A DNA stretch of 39,586 nt from the NCBI GenBank assembly GCA_030669345.1, contig DAOVDX010000003.1, positions 1-39,586 on the forward strand, in the 5' to 3' direction. Within the stretch, counting starts at the first letter, position 1. The number at the start of each line of letters is the position of its first letter. A program made the position numbers and the translations under genes. Of this stretch, positions 21,056 through 28,466 are shown piece after piece. The notes beneath the pieces are model-generated. The model did not search any database. It was not told where the DNA came from and saw only the letters and a program-made list of their open reading frames with translations. The DNA comes from Methyloceanibacter sp. GTDB lineage: Bacteria; Pseudomonadota; Alphaproteobacteria; Rhizobiales; Methyloligellaceae.

Positions 21056-22876
21056 ATGTGCGGCATCGTGGGCGCCCTGAGTAAGGGCCCAGTTGCAGAA
21101 TTGCTTGTCGATGCGTTGAAGCGCCTCGAATATCGCGGCTACGACTCCGCCGGCGTGGCGACGTTGGAGAACGGGCGCCTTGAGCGCCGGCGCGCCCAAG
21201 GTAAGCTGCGCAATCTCGAAGAACTCCTCAAAGCCGAACCGCTTCTCGGTAATACGGGCATTGGTCATACGCGCTGGGCGACGCACGGAAAACCCAGCGA
21301 GATCAACGCGCATCCGCATATGACGGACGATGTATCGGTCGTGCATAACGGCATCATTGAGAATTTTCGTGAGCTGAAGGCCGAGTTGATGGCCGAAGGC
21401 GCGCCCTTCACCAGCGACACCGACACCGAGGTCATCGCGCATCTCGTGACGCGTGAGCTGCGCGCGGGAAAAGACCCGGTCACGGCGGTCTTCCATATTC
21501 TGAATCGCCTGCAGGGCGCATTCGCTCTGGCGATGATTTTCCAGAACTACGACAACCTGATGATTGTCGCGCGCCAAGGCAGTCCGTTGGCGATTGGTTA
21601 TGGCGAGGGCGAAATGTTCGTCGGCTCCGACGCCATCGCGCTCGCGCCGTTCACCGACAAGATCGCTTATCTCGAAGACGGCGACTGGGCTGTCCTCACG
21701 CGGGAAGGCGTCGCTATTCGGGATCGAAAGGGTGCTGGTGTTGAGCGCCCCGTGGCGCGGTCGCAGATCGGCGGCCTTGTGGTCGACAAAGGCACCTACC
21801 GGCACTTCATGGCCAAAGAGACCCATGAGCAGCCGGAAGTCGTCGGGCACACCCTGGCGCATTATCTCGACCTGGCGAATTCTCAAGTCAATTTGCCGGC
21901 TCTGCCTGTCGATTTCTCGCAAATCAGCCGGTTGTCTCTGTCGGCCTGCGGTACCGCGTTCTATGCGTGCCTCGTGGCCAAATATTGGTTCGAGCGCTGG
22001 GCCAAGCTTCCCGTCGATATCGATATCGCATCAGAGTTCCGCTACCGCGAGACGGCGATGGAGCCTGGTGGCGTCGCGCTGTTCGTTTCGCAATCTGGTG
22101 AGACCGCCGACACGCTTGCCTCGCTGCGCTATTGTCGCGCGCAAAACCAACAAGTGCTGTCCATCGTCAACGTGCAGGAATCATCCATCGCGCGGGAGTC
22201 CGACGCGGTCCTGCCGACGCTTGGCGGGCCCGAGATCGGTGTTGCCTCCACTAAGGCCTTCACCTGTCAACTTACGGTGCTGGCCTGTCTCGCCATCGCG
22301 GCGGGTAAGGCGCGCGGAGTGATCGGGCCGGAACGTGAAGCTGAATTGGTCAAGGCGCTGGTCGAGGTGCCGCGTCACATGGCGACCATGCTGCATGACG
22401 AGCAGGCTTACGAGACTCTGGCGCACAGCCTGTCGAAGGCGCGCGACGTGCTCTATCTGGGGCGGGGGTCCAGCTACCCAATCGCGCTAGAAGGCGCGCT
22501 GAAATTGAAAGAGATTTCCTACATTCATGCCGAGGGCTACGCGGCGGGTGAGTTGAAGCATGGGCCCATCGCTCTGATCGACGAGGAAGTGCCGGTCATC
22601 GTCATCGCACCGCGCGACGATCTCTTCGACAAGACCGTTTCCAACATGCAGGAAGTGGCGGCGCGGGACGGCAAGATCATCTTCGTGAGCGATGCTGACC
22701 CTGCGACCACGGGTTGCGCCGACCAGACGGCGCTACCGGTTCCGACCGTGCACCCCTTCGTGACCCCGCTGGTTTATGCGGTTCCCGTCCAGCTTATCGC
22801 CTATCACACGGCGGTATTCATGGGCACGGACGTAGACCAGCCACGCAATCTCGCAAAATCCGTGACAGTAGAATAG
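21056..22876 (+). CDS. glmS: Glutamine--fructose-6-phosphate aminotransferase (isomerizing)
   Basis: GlmS makes glucosamine-6-phosphate from fructose-6-phosphate and glutamine, the committed step to amino sugars for the cell wall and lipopolysaccharide. The 606-residue protein has the N-terminal glutamine amidotransferase domain, whose catalytic Cys follows the initiator Met (MCGIVGA), then two sugar-isomerase (SIS) domains (about 290-420 and 460-590) with SACGTAFYACLVAKYW, VSQSGETADTLASLR and the C-terminal DQPRNLAKSVTVE. I chose ATG 21056 because the Cys must be residue 2; the frame is open further upstream, but that part is not family sequence. GAGGGAG precedes the start. It pairs functionally with glmU. 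Confidence 0.97.
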   Translation: MCGIVGALSKGPVAELLVDALKRLEYRGYDSAGVATLENGRLERRRAQGKLRNLEELLKAEPLLGNTGIGHTRWATHGKPSEINAHPHMTDDVSVVHNGIIENFRELKAELMAEGAPFTSDTDTEVIAHLVTRELRAGKDPVTAVFHILNRLQGAFALAMIFQNYDNLMIVARQGSPLAIGYGEGEMFVGSDAIALAPFTDKIAYLEDGDWAVLTREGVAIRDRKGAGVERPVARSQIGGLVVDKGTYRHFMAKETHEQPEVVGHTLAHYLDLANSQVNLPALPVDFSQISRLSLSACGTAFYACLVAKYWFERWAKLPVDIDIASEFRYRETAMEPGGVALFVSQSGETADTLASLRYCRAQNQQVLSIVNVQESSIARESDAVLPTLGGPEIGVASTKAFTCQLTVLACLAIAAGKARGVIGPEREAELVKALVEVPRHMATMLHDEQAYETLAHSLSKARDVLYLGRGSSYPIALEGALKLKEISYIHAEGYAAGELKHGPIALIDEEVPVIVIAPRDDLFDKTVSNMQEVAARDGKIIFVSDADPATTGCADQTALPVPTVHPFVTPLVYAVPVQLIAYHTAVFMGTDVDQPRNLAKSVTVE

Positions 22877-22920
22877 TCTACAGCCTCGGATTTGCCTGAT
22901 TTCTTTGATTGAGCAAGCAC

Positions 22921-24174
22921 ATGGCGGATCATCGGAAGTCCTTCCGGCCGCGCCGTCTTGCTTTTGACGGGCGCCTCCTTTCGCGCGGCTGCCTCTTGGG
23001 CGCCACGCTGGCGCTGCTGTGCGCACTGACGCCCGCGCAGGCCCAGAATGCCGGTCTGAGGAACGGCGCCTCCTCGCTAAACTCGGGCAATTACAACGCC
23101 GCAGTCCGGCAGCTCTCCGCCACGGTCAACGACAGGAATGCCTCGAAAGGCCAGGCGGCTAAGGCCCTGTATCTGCGGGGCGTCTCCTATCGCAAGCTGA
23201 ATCAGCAAGGCCGTGCCATCTCCGATCTCGGTGCAGCGATCTGGTTGGGTCTGCCACAGTCGGACAAGGTGAAGGCGTTGGTCAATAAGGGCATGGCCTA
23301 CAAGGCTGTGGGGCTCTCCAGTCAAGGTGATGCCGAGCTTGCCCGGGCCCGTAGCGCGTCAAGTGCCGCTACGGTCCGAAGGCTGATCTCCGAGGATGGC
23401 GGCGCTGGTGCAGCGACCGGCGATTCGGTGGAAGTCAGTTCCAGCAGCCAATCTCCATCGAGCGAGAGTATCTGGACCCGGTGGCTCCCGAGCTTCGGTG
23501 GCGAGGCGACGCCGAGGCCAACAGCAACAGCAACGCCGACACCGCCTCCAGCTGCGGCGCCTAAGCCATCTTCAACCAAGACCGCTGCAGCAGCGCCCAC
23601 CAGCGGATGGGGCGCCGACGTGAGCGACGGGGCGCCTAAAAAGAGCAGCTCTGGCGTGGGCCGCTGGTTTGAATCCATCACCGGCGACAGTGCATCGACT
23701 CCAACCGCAGCAGCGCCGTCCTCGACGACAGCCGCGGCACCGAAAAGCACGACAGCGCCAAAGAGGACCGTCGCTCCACCGACAGCCGCCAATTGGGCAG
23801 CCAATACGGAAACCCAAAAAGTGGCCTCGAAGAGTTCAGGTGGCGGTATCGGCGGATGGTTTGGGGGTTCGTCGAGTTCTAAGTCGAGCGCGCCCGCACC
23901 AGCGGCGGTACCGGCACGCGGTGGATACCGCGTACAACTGGCCAATAGCCGGTCGCAGGCCGATGCTAAGGCGTTGTGGAAACAAGTGCAGGCCAAGAAT
24001 CGCCAACTCGCCAGCGTTCAGCCTCAAATCCAAAAAGTTGAAATTGGCAGTTTCGGCACATTCTACAGCCTAAGAGTTGGGCCCTATGCCAGCCGGTCGC
24101 AAAGCACCAAGGTCTGCAACGCCCTGAAACGAAGCGGCACGGATTGCTCAGTCGTGTCGCCGGACGGGCCCTGA
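22921..24174 (+). CDS. Exported SPOR-domain protein with TPR-like N-terminal part
   Basis: A 417-residue secreted protein. The N-terminus has a basic region and a signal peptide (about 12-40) ending in PAQAQ. Residues ~45-165 are helical and TPR-like (ALYLRGVSYRKLNQQGRAISDLGAAIWLGL, VNKGMAYKAVGLSSQGDAELARAR). A ~170-residue low-complexity Ala/Pro/Thr/Ser linker follows, holding three Trp-containing islands (WTRWLPSFGGE, VGRWFESITGD, IGGWFGGSS). The C-terminal ~80 residues form a SPOR domain (YRVQLANSRSQADAKALWKQVQ ... YSLRVGPYASRSQSTKVCNALKRSGTDC). It probably binds septal peptidoglycan. ATG 22921 lacks a strong ribosome site; TTG 22909 is an alternative. It follows glmS by 44 bp and may be co-transcribed. 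Confidence 0.85.
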   Translation: MADHRKSFRPRRLAFDGRLLSRGCLLGATLALLCALTPAQAQNAGLRNGASSLNSGNYNAAVRQLSATVNDRNASKGQAAKALYLRGVSYRKLNQQGRAISDLGAAIWLGLPQSDKVKALVNKGMAYKAVGLSSQGDAELARARSASSAATVRRLISEDGGAGAATGDSVEVSSSSQSPSSESIWTRWLPSFGGEATPRPTATATPTPPPAAAPKPSSTKTAAAAPTSGWGADVSDGAPKKSSSGVGRWFESITGDSASTPTAAAPSSTTAAAPKSTTAPKRTVAPPTAANWAANTETQKVASKSSGGGIGGWFGGSSSSKSSAPAPAAVPARGGYRVQLANSRSQADAKALWKQVQAKNRQLASVQPQIQKVEIGSFGTFYSLRVGPYASRSQSTKVCNALKRSGTDCSVVSPDGP

Positions 24175-24323
24175 TTTTAAAAAACAGACGCGATCCGAAA
24201 GTAGGCTTGCCAGCGCGCCTGCATTCAGCCATGCCTCATCCCAAATCAGACCCGGCTGGAACGGGCGCACATCGAACCGTGTTAAATTGAGCACCCCTGT
24301 TTTCCAACATTTTCTAAGGCCGC

Positions 24324-25115
24324 ATGACCTCTAAAACGCCTCAAAACAAGGGCCCGAAGCCAGGGTCCAAGAAGCAAGACCCGAATCAAGACGACCCCGG
24401 CCTGTTCGGCGCGTTGGAGCCCACTTCGTCGCATCTGGGCGCGCGGCTGCGTGGCTATTTCCTGACGGGCCTCATCATTGTCGGGCCGGTGGCCATCACC
24501 GTCTATGTGGTTTGGTGGTTCATCAACCTGATCGACGGCTGGGTGAAACCGCTCATCCCGGAGGCCTATCTGCCGGAGAATTATCTGCCTTTCACGGTGC
24601 CAGGCGTCGGGCTGATCGTGGGCATCTTGGCCCTGATGCTCATCGGCGCGCTGATCGCCAATCTGTTTGGCCGCTCGATTGTCAGCTACGGCGAGATGAT
24701 GCTCGATCGCATGCCGGTCGTGCGCGGCGTCTATAAGTTGTTGAAGCAGATCTTCACCACCGTGTTCTCTAAGACGGGCACGTCGTTCAAGCGTGTGGGG
24801 CTGATCGAGTTTCCACGGCGGGGGCTCTTCGCGGTGGTGTTCGTCTCAAACGAGCCGCCGAACGAGGTGAAGGAGAAGGTGGGCAATGGCGAGGAGCTGA
24901 TGACCGTGTTCCTGCCGAATGCACCGAACCCAACCACAGGTTTCGTGCTGTTCATGCCGAAGAAGGACGTCACCCTGCTCGATATGTCTGTCGAGGACGG
25001 AGCTAAGCTCGTGGTTTCTGCGGGTCTTGTTGCGCCGCCTCAAGAGGCGCTTCAGAAGTTCGCGGAAAGCACCGAGGCGGACAAGCCTGCTCCTAAGCGG
25101 AGCCCCGCCTCCTAG
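24324..25115 (+). CDS. DUF502 family inner-membrane protein
   Basis: A 263-residue protein of the DUF502 family, widespread in bacteria but of unknown role. A hydrophilic, Lys/Pro/Gln-rich N-terminus (about 1-38) precedes two transmembrane helices (about 46-72 and 92-113) and a conserved domain with YGEMMLDRMPVVRGVYKLLKQIFTTVF, LIEFPRRGLFAVVFVS and FLPNAPNPTTGFVLFMPKKDVTLLDMSVEDGAKLVVSAGLV. The conserved part probably lies at the inner face of the membrane. The 149-bp gap before it shows no clear promoter. The tail after the domain is Pro/Ala/Lys rich. Confidence 0.88.
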   Translation: MTSKTPQNKGPKPGSKKQDPNQDDPGLFGALEPTSSHLGARLRGYFLTGLIIVGPVAITVYVVWWFINLIDGWVKPLIPEAYLPENYLPFTVPGVGLIVGILALMLIGALIANLFGRSIVSYGEMMLDRMPVVRGVYKLLKQIFTTVFSKTGTSFKRVGLIEFPRRGLFAVVFVSNEPPNEVKEKVGNGEELMTVFLPNAPNPTTGFVLFMPKKDVTLLDMSVEDGAKLVVSAGLVAPPQEALQKFAESTEADKPAPKRSPAS

Positions 25116-25177
25116 GCATGAGTTTATTTGGTGGTCAGTCCTGACGTCCGCAGCGTGTAGATGTAGATCGAAACGCC

Positions 25178-25194
25178 CGATCATGTCATGATCG
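25178..25194. promoter_or_regulatory. Perfect 17-bp palindrome just before the SH3-protein start
   Basis: CGATCATG-T-CATGATCG is an exact 8-bp inverted repeat with a 1-bp centre, ending 4 bp before the ATG at 25199 and occupying the place where a ribosome site should be. It could be a protein operator; the 1-nt centre makes an RNA hairpin less favourable unless the inner pairs open. Confidence 0.45.
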
Positions 25195-25198
25195 CGGC

Positions 25199-25951
25199 AT
25201 GGACCTAGGACCCACACAGAAATCCCGAGTGCACATTGCCGGGCTGTCTTCGAAGCAGTTCGTGTTCTTGGGCATCGTGGGCGTAATTGTGGTTGTGGGC
25301 GTCGTCCTCCGCAACGTCGATTTTTCTGGTGCGCCAGCCGGGGAGGAGACGGCGCCGGTTGCGGCCGAGGCTTCCCCACCCGAGGCTGACGCGCCTGAGG
25401 CCGCCACGGCGCCGATGGAAAAAACGAGCACCGAACGTCTTCCCGCGCCACCGCCCGTCACGCAAGAAGCCGCAATCCCTCCGAGCCCACAGGTTGAGCC
25501 GACGGGTGATGCCGCTGAGAAGCCTCTGCTGACCGGGGATGCGGCCGAGCCGTCGCTGCCAAGCTCCGACATGATCCTCGTCGCCAGAAGGCCCGTCGAA
25601 TTGCTGGCAGAGCCGTCAGCCGATGCGACGGTGATGTTCGGCTTCCCTGCCGGGCGGCCGTTCCGTGTGATCGGGGAGGAGGGAGGCTTCGTCCAAATCC
25701 GGGACGAGCAAAGTGGTGCGAGCGGCTGGATCGATAAGACCGCACTTGCGGCGCCGCCACCGCGTGCGCCTGTTGTCACGAGACGTTCGCCGTCGAAGCC
25801 GGGCGCAGCGGGGCGAGGGTCCTCACCGAGACGGAACGCGAAGCAGAGCGATTCGTCCATTACCGACGAGCTCGAGAGGAACGTCGAGCCGCCGAAACGT
25901 CCTGGCTTGTTCGGCGGACGTGGCCTCTTCGGCGGTCTTTTCCGCAACTAA
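25199..25951 (+). CDS. Membrane-anchored bacterial SH3-domain protein
   Basis: A 250-residue protein with one N-terminal transmembrane helix (about 21-39, FVFLGIVGVIVVVGVVL), a Pro/Ala/Glu-rich linker (about 45-118), and a bacterial SH3 domain (about 122-182: MILVARRPVELLAEPSADATVMFGFPAGRPFRVIGEEGGFVQIRD ... GWIDKTALA). A basic, disordered C-terminus follows, ending with RPGLFGGRGLFGGLF. Bacterial SH3 domains often contact peptidoglycan, so an envelope role fits the neighbouring SPOR and glm genes. There is no clear ribosome site before the ATG; a perfect palindrome sits there instead. It converges on recG with only 5 bp between stop codons. Confidence 0.75.
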   Translation: MDLGPTQKSRVHIAGLSSKQFVFLGIVGVIVVVGVVLRNVDFSGAPAGEETAPVAAEASPPEADAPEAATAPMEKTSTERLPAPPPVTQEAAIPPSPQVEPTGDAAEKPLLTGDAAEPSLPSSDMILVARRPVELLAEPSADATVMFGFPAGRPFRVIGEEGGFVQIRDEQSGASGWIDKTALAAPPPRAPVVTRRSPSKPGAAGRGSSPRRNAKQSDSSITDELERNVEPPKRPGLFGGRGLFGGLFRN

Positions 25952-25956
25952 CTCGC

Positions 25957-28074
25957 TCAGCCGGCTCGCATCAACCGAACAGCATCGTCACGCTCGAACA
26001 GATAGAGCAGGAGCCGCAACGACTCTGCGTCCTTCTCTTTGAGTGCAGGGTCGTGGGCGAGCTTCAGCCGTGCCGCGTCGCGCGCTCCTTCCAACAGATC
26101 GCGATGGTCCGGCAGGACGGCTATGCGAAATGCGGGTAGGCCGCTTTGCTTTGTGCCAAGCATTTCGCCGCCACCTCGGAGTCGCAAATCCTCCTCGGCA
26201 ATGACGAAGCCATCCTCTGTCGTTCGCATCACCTTCAGCCGCTCGTGCACATTGTCGGACAGAGGCGAGCGATAGAGCAGGATGCAAGAGGACACCGCCG
26301 CGCCACGGCCGACGCGACCACGCAATTGATGAAGCTGCGCTAAGCCAAAGCGCTCCGCGTGTTCGATAATCATGATGGTGGCGTTGGGAACATCGACGCC
26401 GACCTCGATGACCGTGGTGGATACGAGAATGGAAAGTTCGCCGGACGCGAAGCCCGCCATCACCGCGTCTTTGTCCTTGCCGGAAAGCTGGCCGTGCACG
26501 AGGCCGACTTTGTCTCCGAACTTAGCGTGGAGCGTGGCGTAGCGCTCCTCCGCTGCGGCAGCGTCGATCAGCTCGGATTCGGCGACGAGCGGACAGACCC
26601 AATAGACCTGGGCGCCCTCGGCCACGGCGCGCCCCACGCCATCGACCACCTCGTCGAGACGTTCGAGGGGCACAGTGCGGGTGACAATCGGCTTCCGTCC
26701 TAGTGGCTTCTCGTCGAGCCTCGATACGTCCATGTCGCCATAGCTCGTCAACAAAAGCGTACGTGGGATCGGCGTCGCCGTCATTACCAAAAGTTCGGCG
26801 CCAGTTCCGGTGGCTTTGGCTTGCAGCGCCAAGCGTTGATGCACGCCGAAGCGGTGTTGCTCGTCAATCACAGCAAAGCCAAGATCCCGGAACTGGATGG
26901 TCTCTTGGAACAGCGCATGGGTGCCGATGAGGATGTCGATGTCGCCAGCCTTCAAGGCTTTCAGGATCGCCTCGCGCCCCCGCCCACGCTCCCGGCCCGT
27001 GAGTAGCGCCACGCGCAAATTCGCCGTCTCGGCGAAGCTGCTGATCGTTGCGAGATGCTGCCTCGCCAGAAGCTCGGTCGGCGCCATGAGGGCAGTTTGG
27101 GTGCCTGCTTCAATCGCGTTGGCCATGGCCAACAGTGCGACCACGGTTTTGCCGCTTCCCACGTCACCTTGCAGTAGCCGAAGCATACGGTCGGGGCTGG
27201 TAAGATCGCCATCAATCTCGGCGAGAGCATTCTCTTGCGCGCCCGTCAGGGCAAAGGGCAGGGCGTCTTGGATGGCCTTGCGTAGTTTGCCAGACGCTTT
27301 CAGTTCCCGGCCAGCGCGTTTCTTCAGGCGCTGACGAATGATGGCGAGTGCAAGCTGGTTAGCCAGAAGTTCGTCATAAGCCAGCCGCGCCCGTGCTGGC
27401 GCCGAAGGCAAAAGGTCGGCCTCGGTTTCTGGTGCATGAAGCGTCTTGATGGCTTGCGCGAAAGTCGGCCATTCGTTCTTGGCGAGGAAATCTGCATCGA
27501 TCCACTCAGGTAGATCGGGGATCTGGGCTAGAGCGCCGGCAATCGCCTTCCGCAAAGTCGCATTGGTGAGCCCCGCAGTCAGCGGGTAGATGGGCTCAAT
27601 GGGTGGCAACGTGTCGGAGCCATCCGCCACCGCCACGTGATCGGGATGAGGTATCTGCAAAGAGCCGTCATAGGATTCGATCCTGCCGGAGATGATGCGC
27701 TTGGCGTCCACCGGCAGCAGACGCTTCAAATATGAATGATCGGCCCTGAAATAGGTGAGCTCCAGCGCGCCGGAGTCGTCCTCGACCAACACCCGGTAGG
27801 GCGCCCGAGAGTTCCTTCGACTACCGCCAGGGCGATGCTCGGTGACCGTCACTTCAAGAGTCGCCAGCTCCCCAACCGTGGCATCGGCGATTCGCGGAAT
27901 GAGCGCCCGGTCCACCAGGCTCACGGGCAAATGCCACAGAAGATCGACTGTCCGGGCATGGGCGCCCTGGTAGCGTGGTGCCACCAAGCGGTTGAGCAGC
28001 CCTTCGATACGGGGGCCTACGCCCTTCAGAGCGCGGGCGGAGGCGAATAGAGGGGCTAACCGGGGTGGACGCAT
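25957..28074 (-). CDS. recG: ATP-dependent DNA helicase RecG
   Basis: RecG is a double-stranded DNA translocase that remodels stalled replication forks and Holliday junctions and unwinds R-loops. The 705-residue protein matches the family length. It has an N-terminal wedge/OB domain (about 50-150), then the SF2 helicase core. Motif I is GDVGSGKT (about residue 303), motif Ia APTELLARQH, motif II DEQHRFGVHQR, motif III TATPIPRTL, motif V STTVIEVGVDVPNA and motif VI QLRGRVGRG. All are intact. It is divergent from sdhE-mfd. No terminator is seen between its stop and the SH3 gene. Confidence 0.97.
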   Translation of the reverse strand: MRPPRLAPLFASARALKGVGPRIEGLLNRLVAPRYQGAHARTVDLLWHLPVSLVDRALIPRIADATVGELATLEVTVTEHRPGGSRRNSRAPYRVLVEDDSGALELTYFRADHSYLKRLLPVDAKRIISGRIESYDGSLQIPHPDHVAVADGSDTLPPIEPIYPLTAGLTNATLRKAIAGALAQIPDLPEWIDADFLAKNEWPTFAQAIKTLHAPETEADLLPSAPARARLAYDELLANQLALAIIRQRLKKRAGRELKASGKLRKAIQDALPFALTGAQENALAEIDGDLTSPDRMLRLLQGDVGSGKTVVALLAMANAIEAGTQTALMAPTELLARQHLATISSFAETANLRVALLTGRERGRGREAILKALKAGDIDILIGTHALFQETIQFRDLGFAVIDEQHRFGVHQRLALQAKATGTGAELLVMTATPIPRTLLLTSYGDMDVSRLDEKPLGRKPIVTRTVPLERLDEVVDGVGRAVAEGAQVYWVCPLVAESELIDAAAAEERYATLHAKFGDKVGLVHGQLSGKDKDAVMAGFASGELSILVSTTVIEVGVDVPNATIMIIEHAERFGLAQLHQLRGRVGRGAAVSSCILLYRSPLSDNVHERLKVMRTTEDGFVIAEEDLRLRGGGEMLGTKQSGLPAFRIAVLPDHRDLLEGARDAARLKLAHDPALKEKDAESLRLLLYLFERDDAVRLMRAG

Positions 28075-28167
28075 GGAATTCCCGTGTATAACGGCACGGC
28101 GGAGCCGAGCTTTGAATCGGTAGGCCCGCTTGTTCTAACCCACCGCTTAAGACTGAAAGCATGGATC

Positions 28168-28440
28168 ATGTCGAGTGATCTTGGAATGCGCCGGCGCCGG
28201 GCAGTATGGCGGGCGACTCACCGGGGCTCTAAGGAGATGGATCACTTGCTTGGTGGCTATACCAAGCAAGCCATCGACAGCATGAATGGTGACGAAATCG
28301 CCGTGCTCGAGCGTCTGATTGAGACGGCGGACCCGCAGATTGAGCTTTGCTTATATGAGGGCTACTCGCTAGACGACGCCGAGCTCGACGCGCTCATGGT
28401 GCGCATGCGGAGCTTCCACGGCCTGCCCAAAGCCAGCTAG
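28168..28440 (+). CDS. sdhE: Succinate dehydrogenase assembly factor SdhE
   Basis: SdhE is a small cytosolic protein that promotes covalent attachment of FAD to the SdhA subunit of succinate dehydrogenase. The 90-residue product starts MSSDLGMRRRRAVWRATHRGSKEMD and contains the RGxxE motif (R19-G20-S-K-E23) needed for flavinylation, followed by the helical-bundle segments LDHLL-like and LYEGYSLDDAELDALMVRMR. The frame is open upstream to 28084, but family comparison and length favour the ATG at 28168. mfd starts 26 bp downstream. The sdhE-mfd pairing next to divergent recG is, to my knowledge, a conserved alphaproteobacterial arrangement rather than a functional link. Confidence 0.93.
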   Translation: MSSDLGMRRRRAVWRATHRGSKEMDHLLGGYTKQAIDSMNGDEIAVLERLIETADPQIELCLYEGYSLDDAELDALMVRMRSFHGLPKAS

Positions 28441-28466
28441 AGACGAGCTAAACCGACAATCCCGCC

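Noticed and set aside
28084-28167. N-terminal extension of SdhE by 28 residues
   Set aside because: The extra sequence is not family-like and the ATG at 28168 matches the usual length and start.
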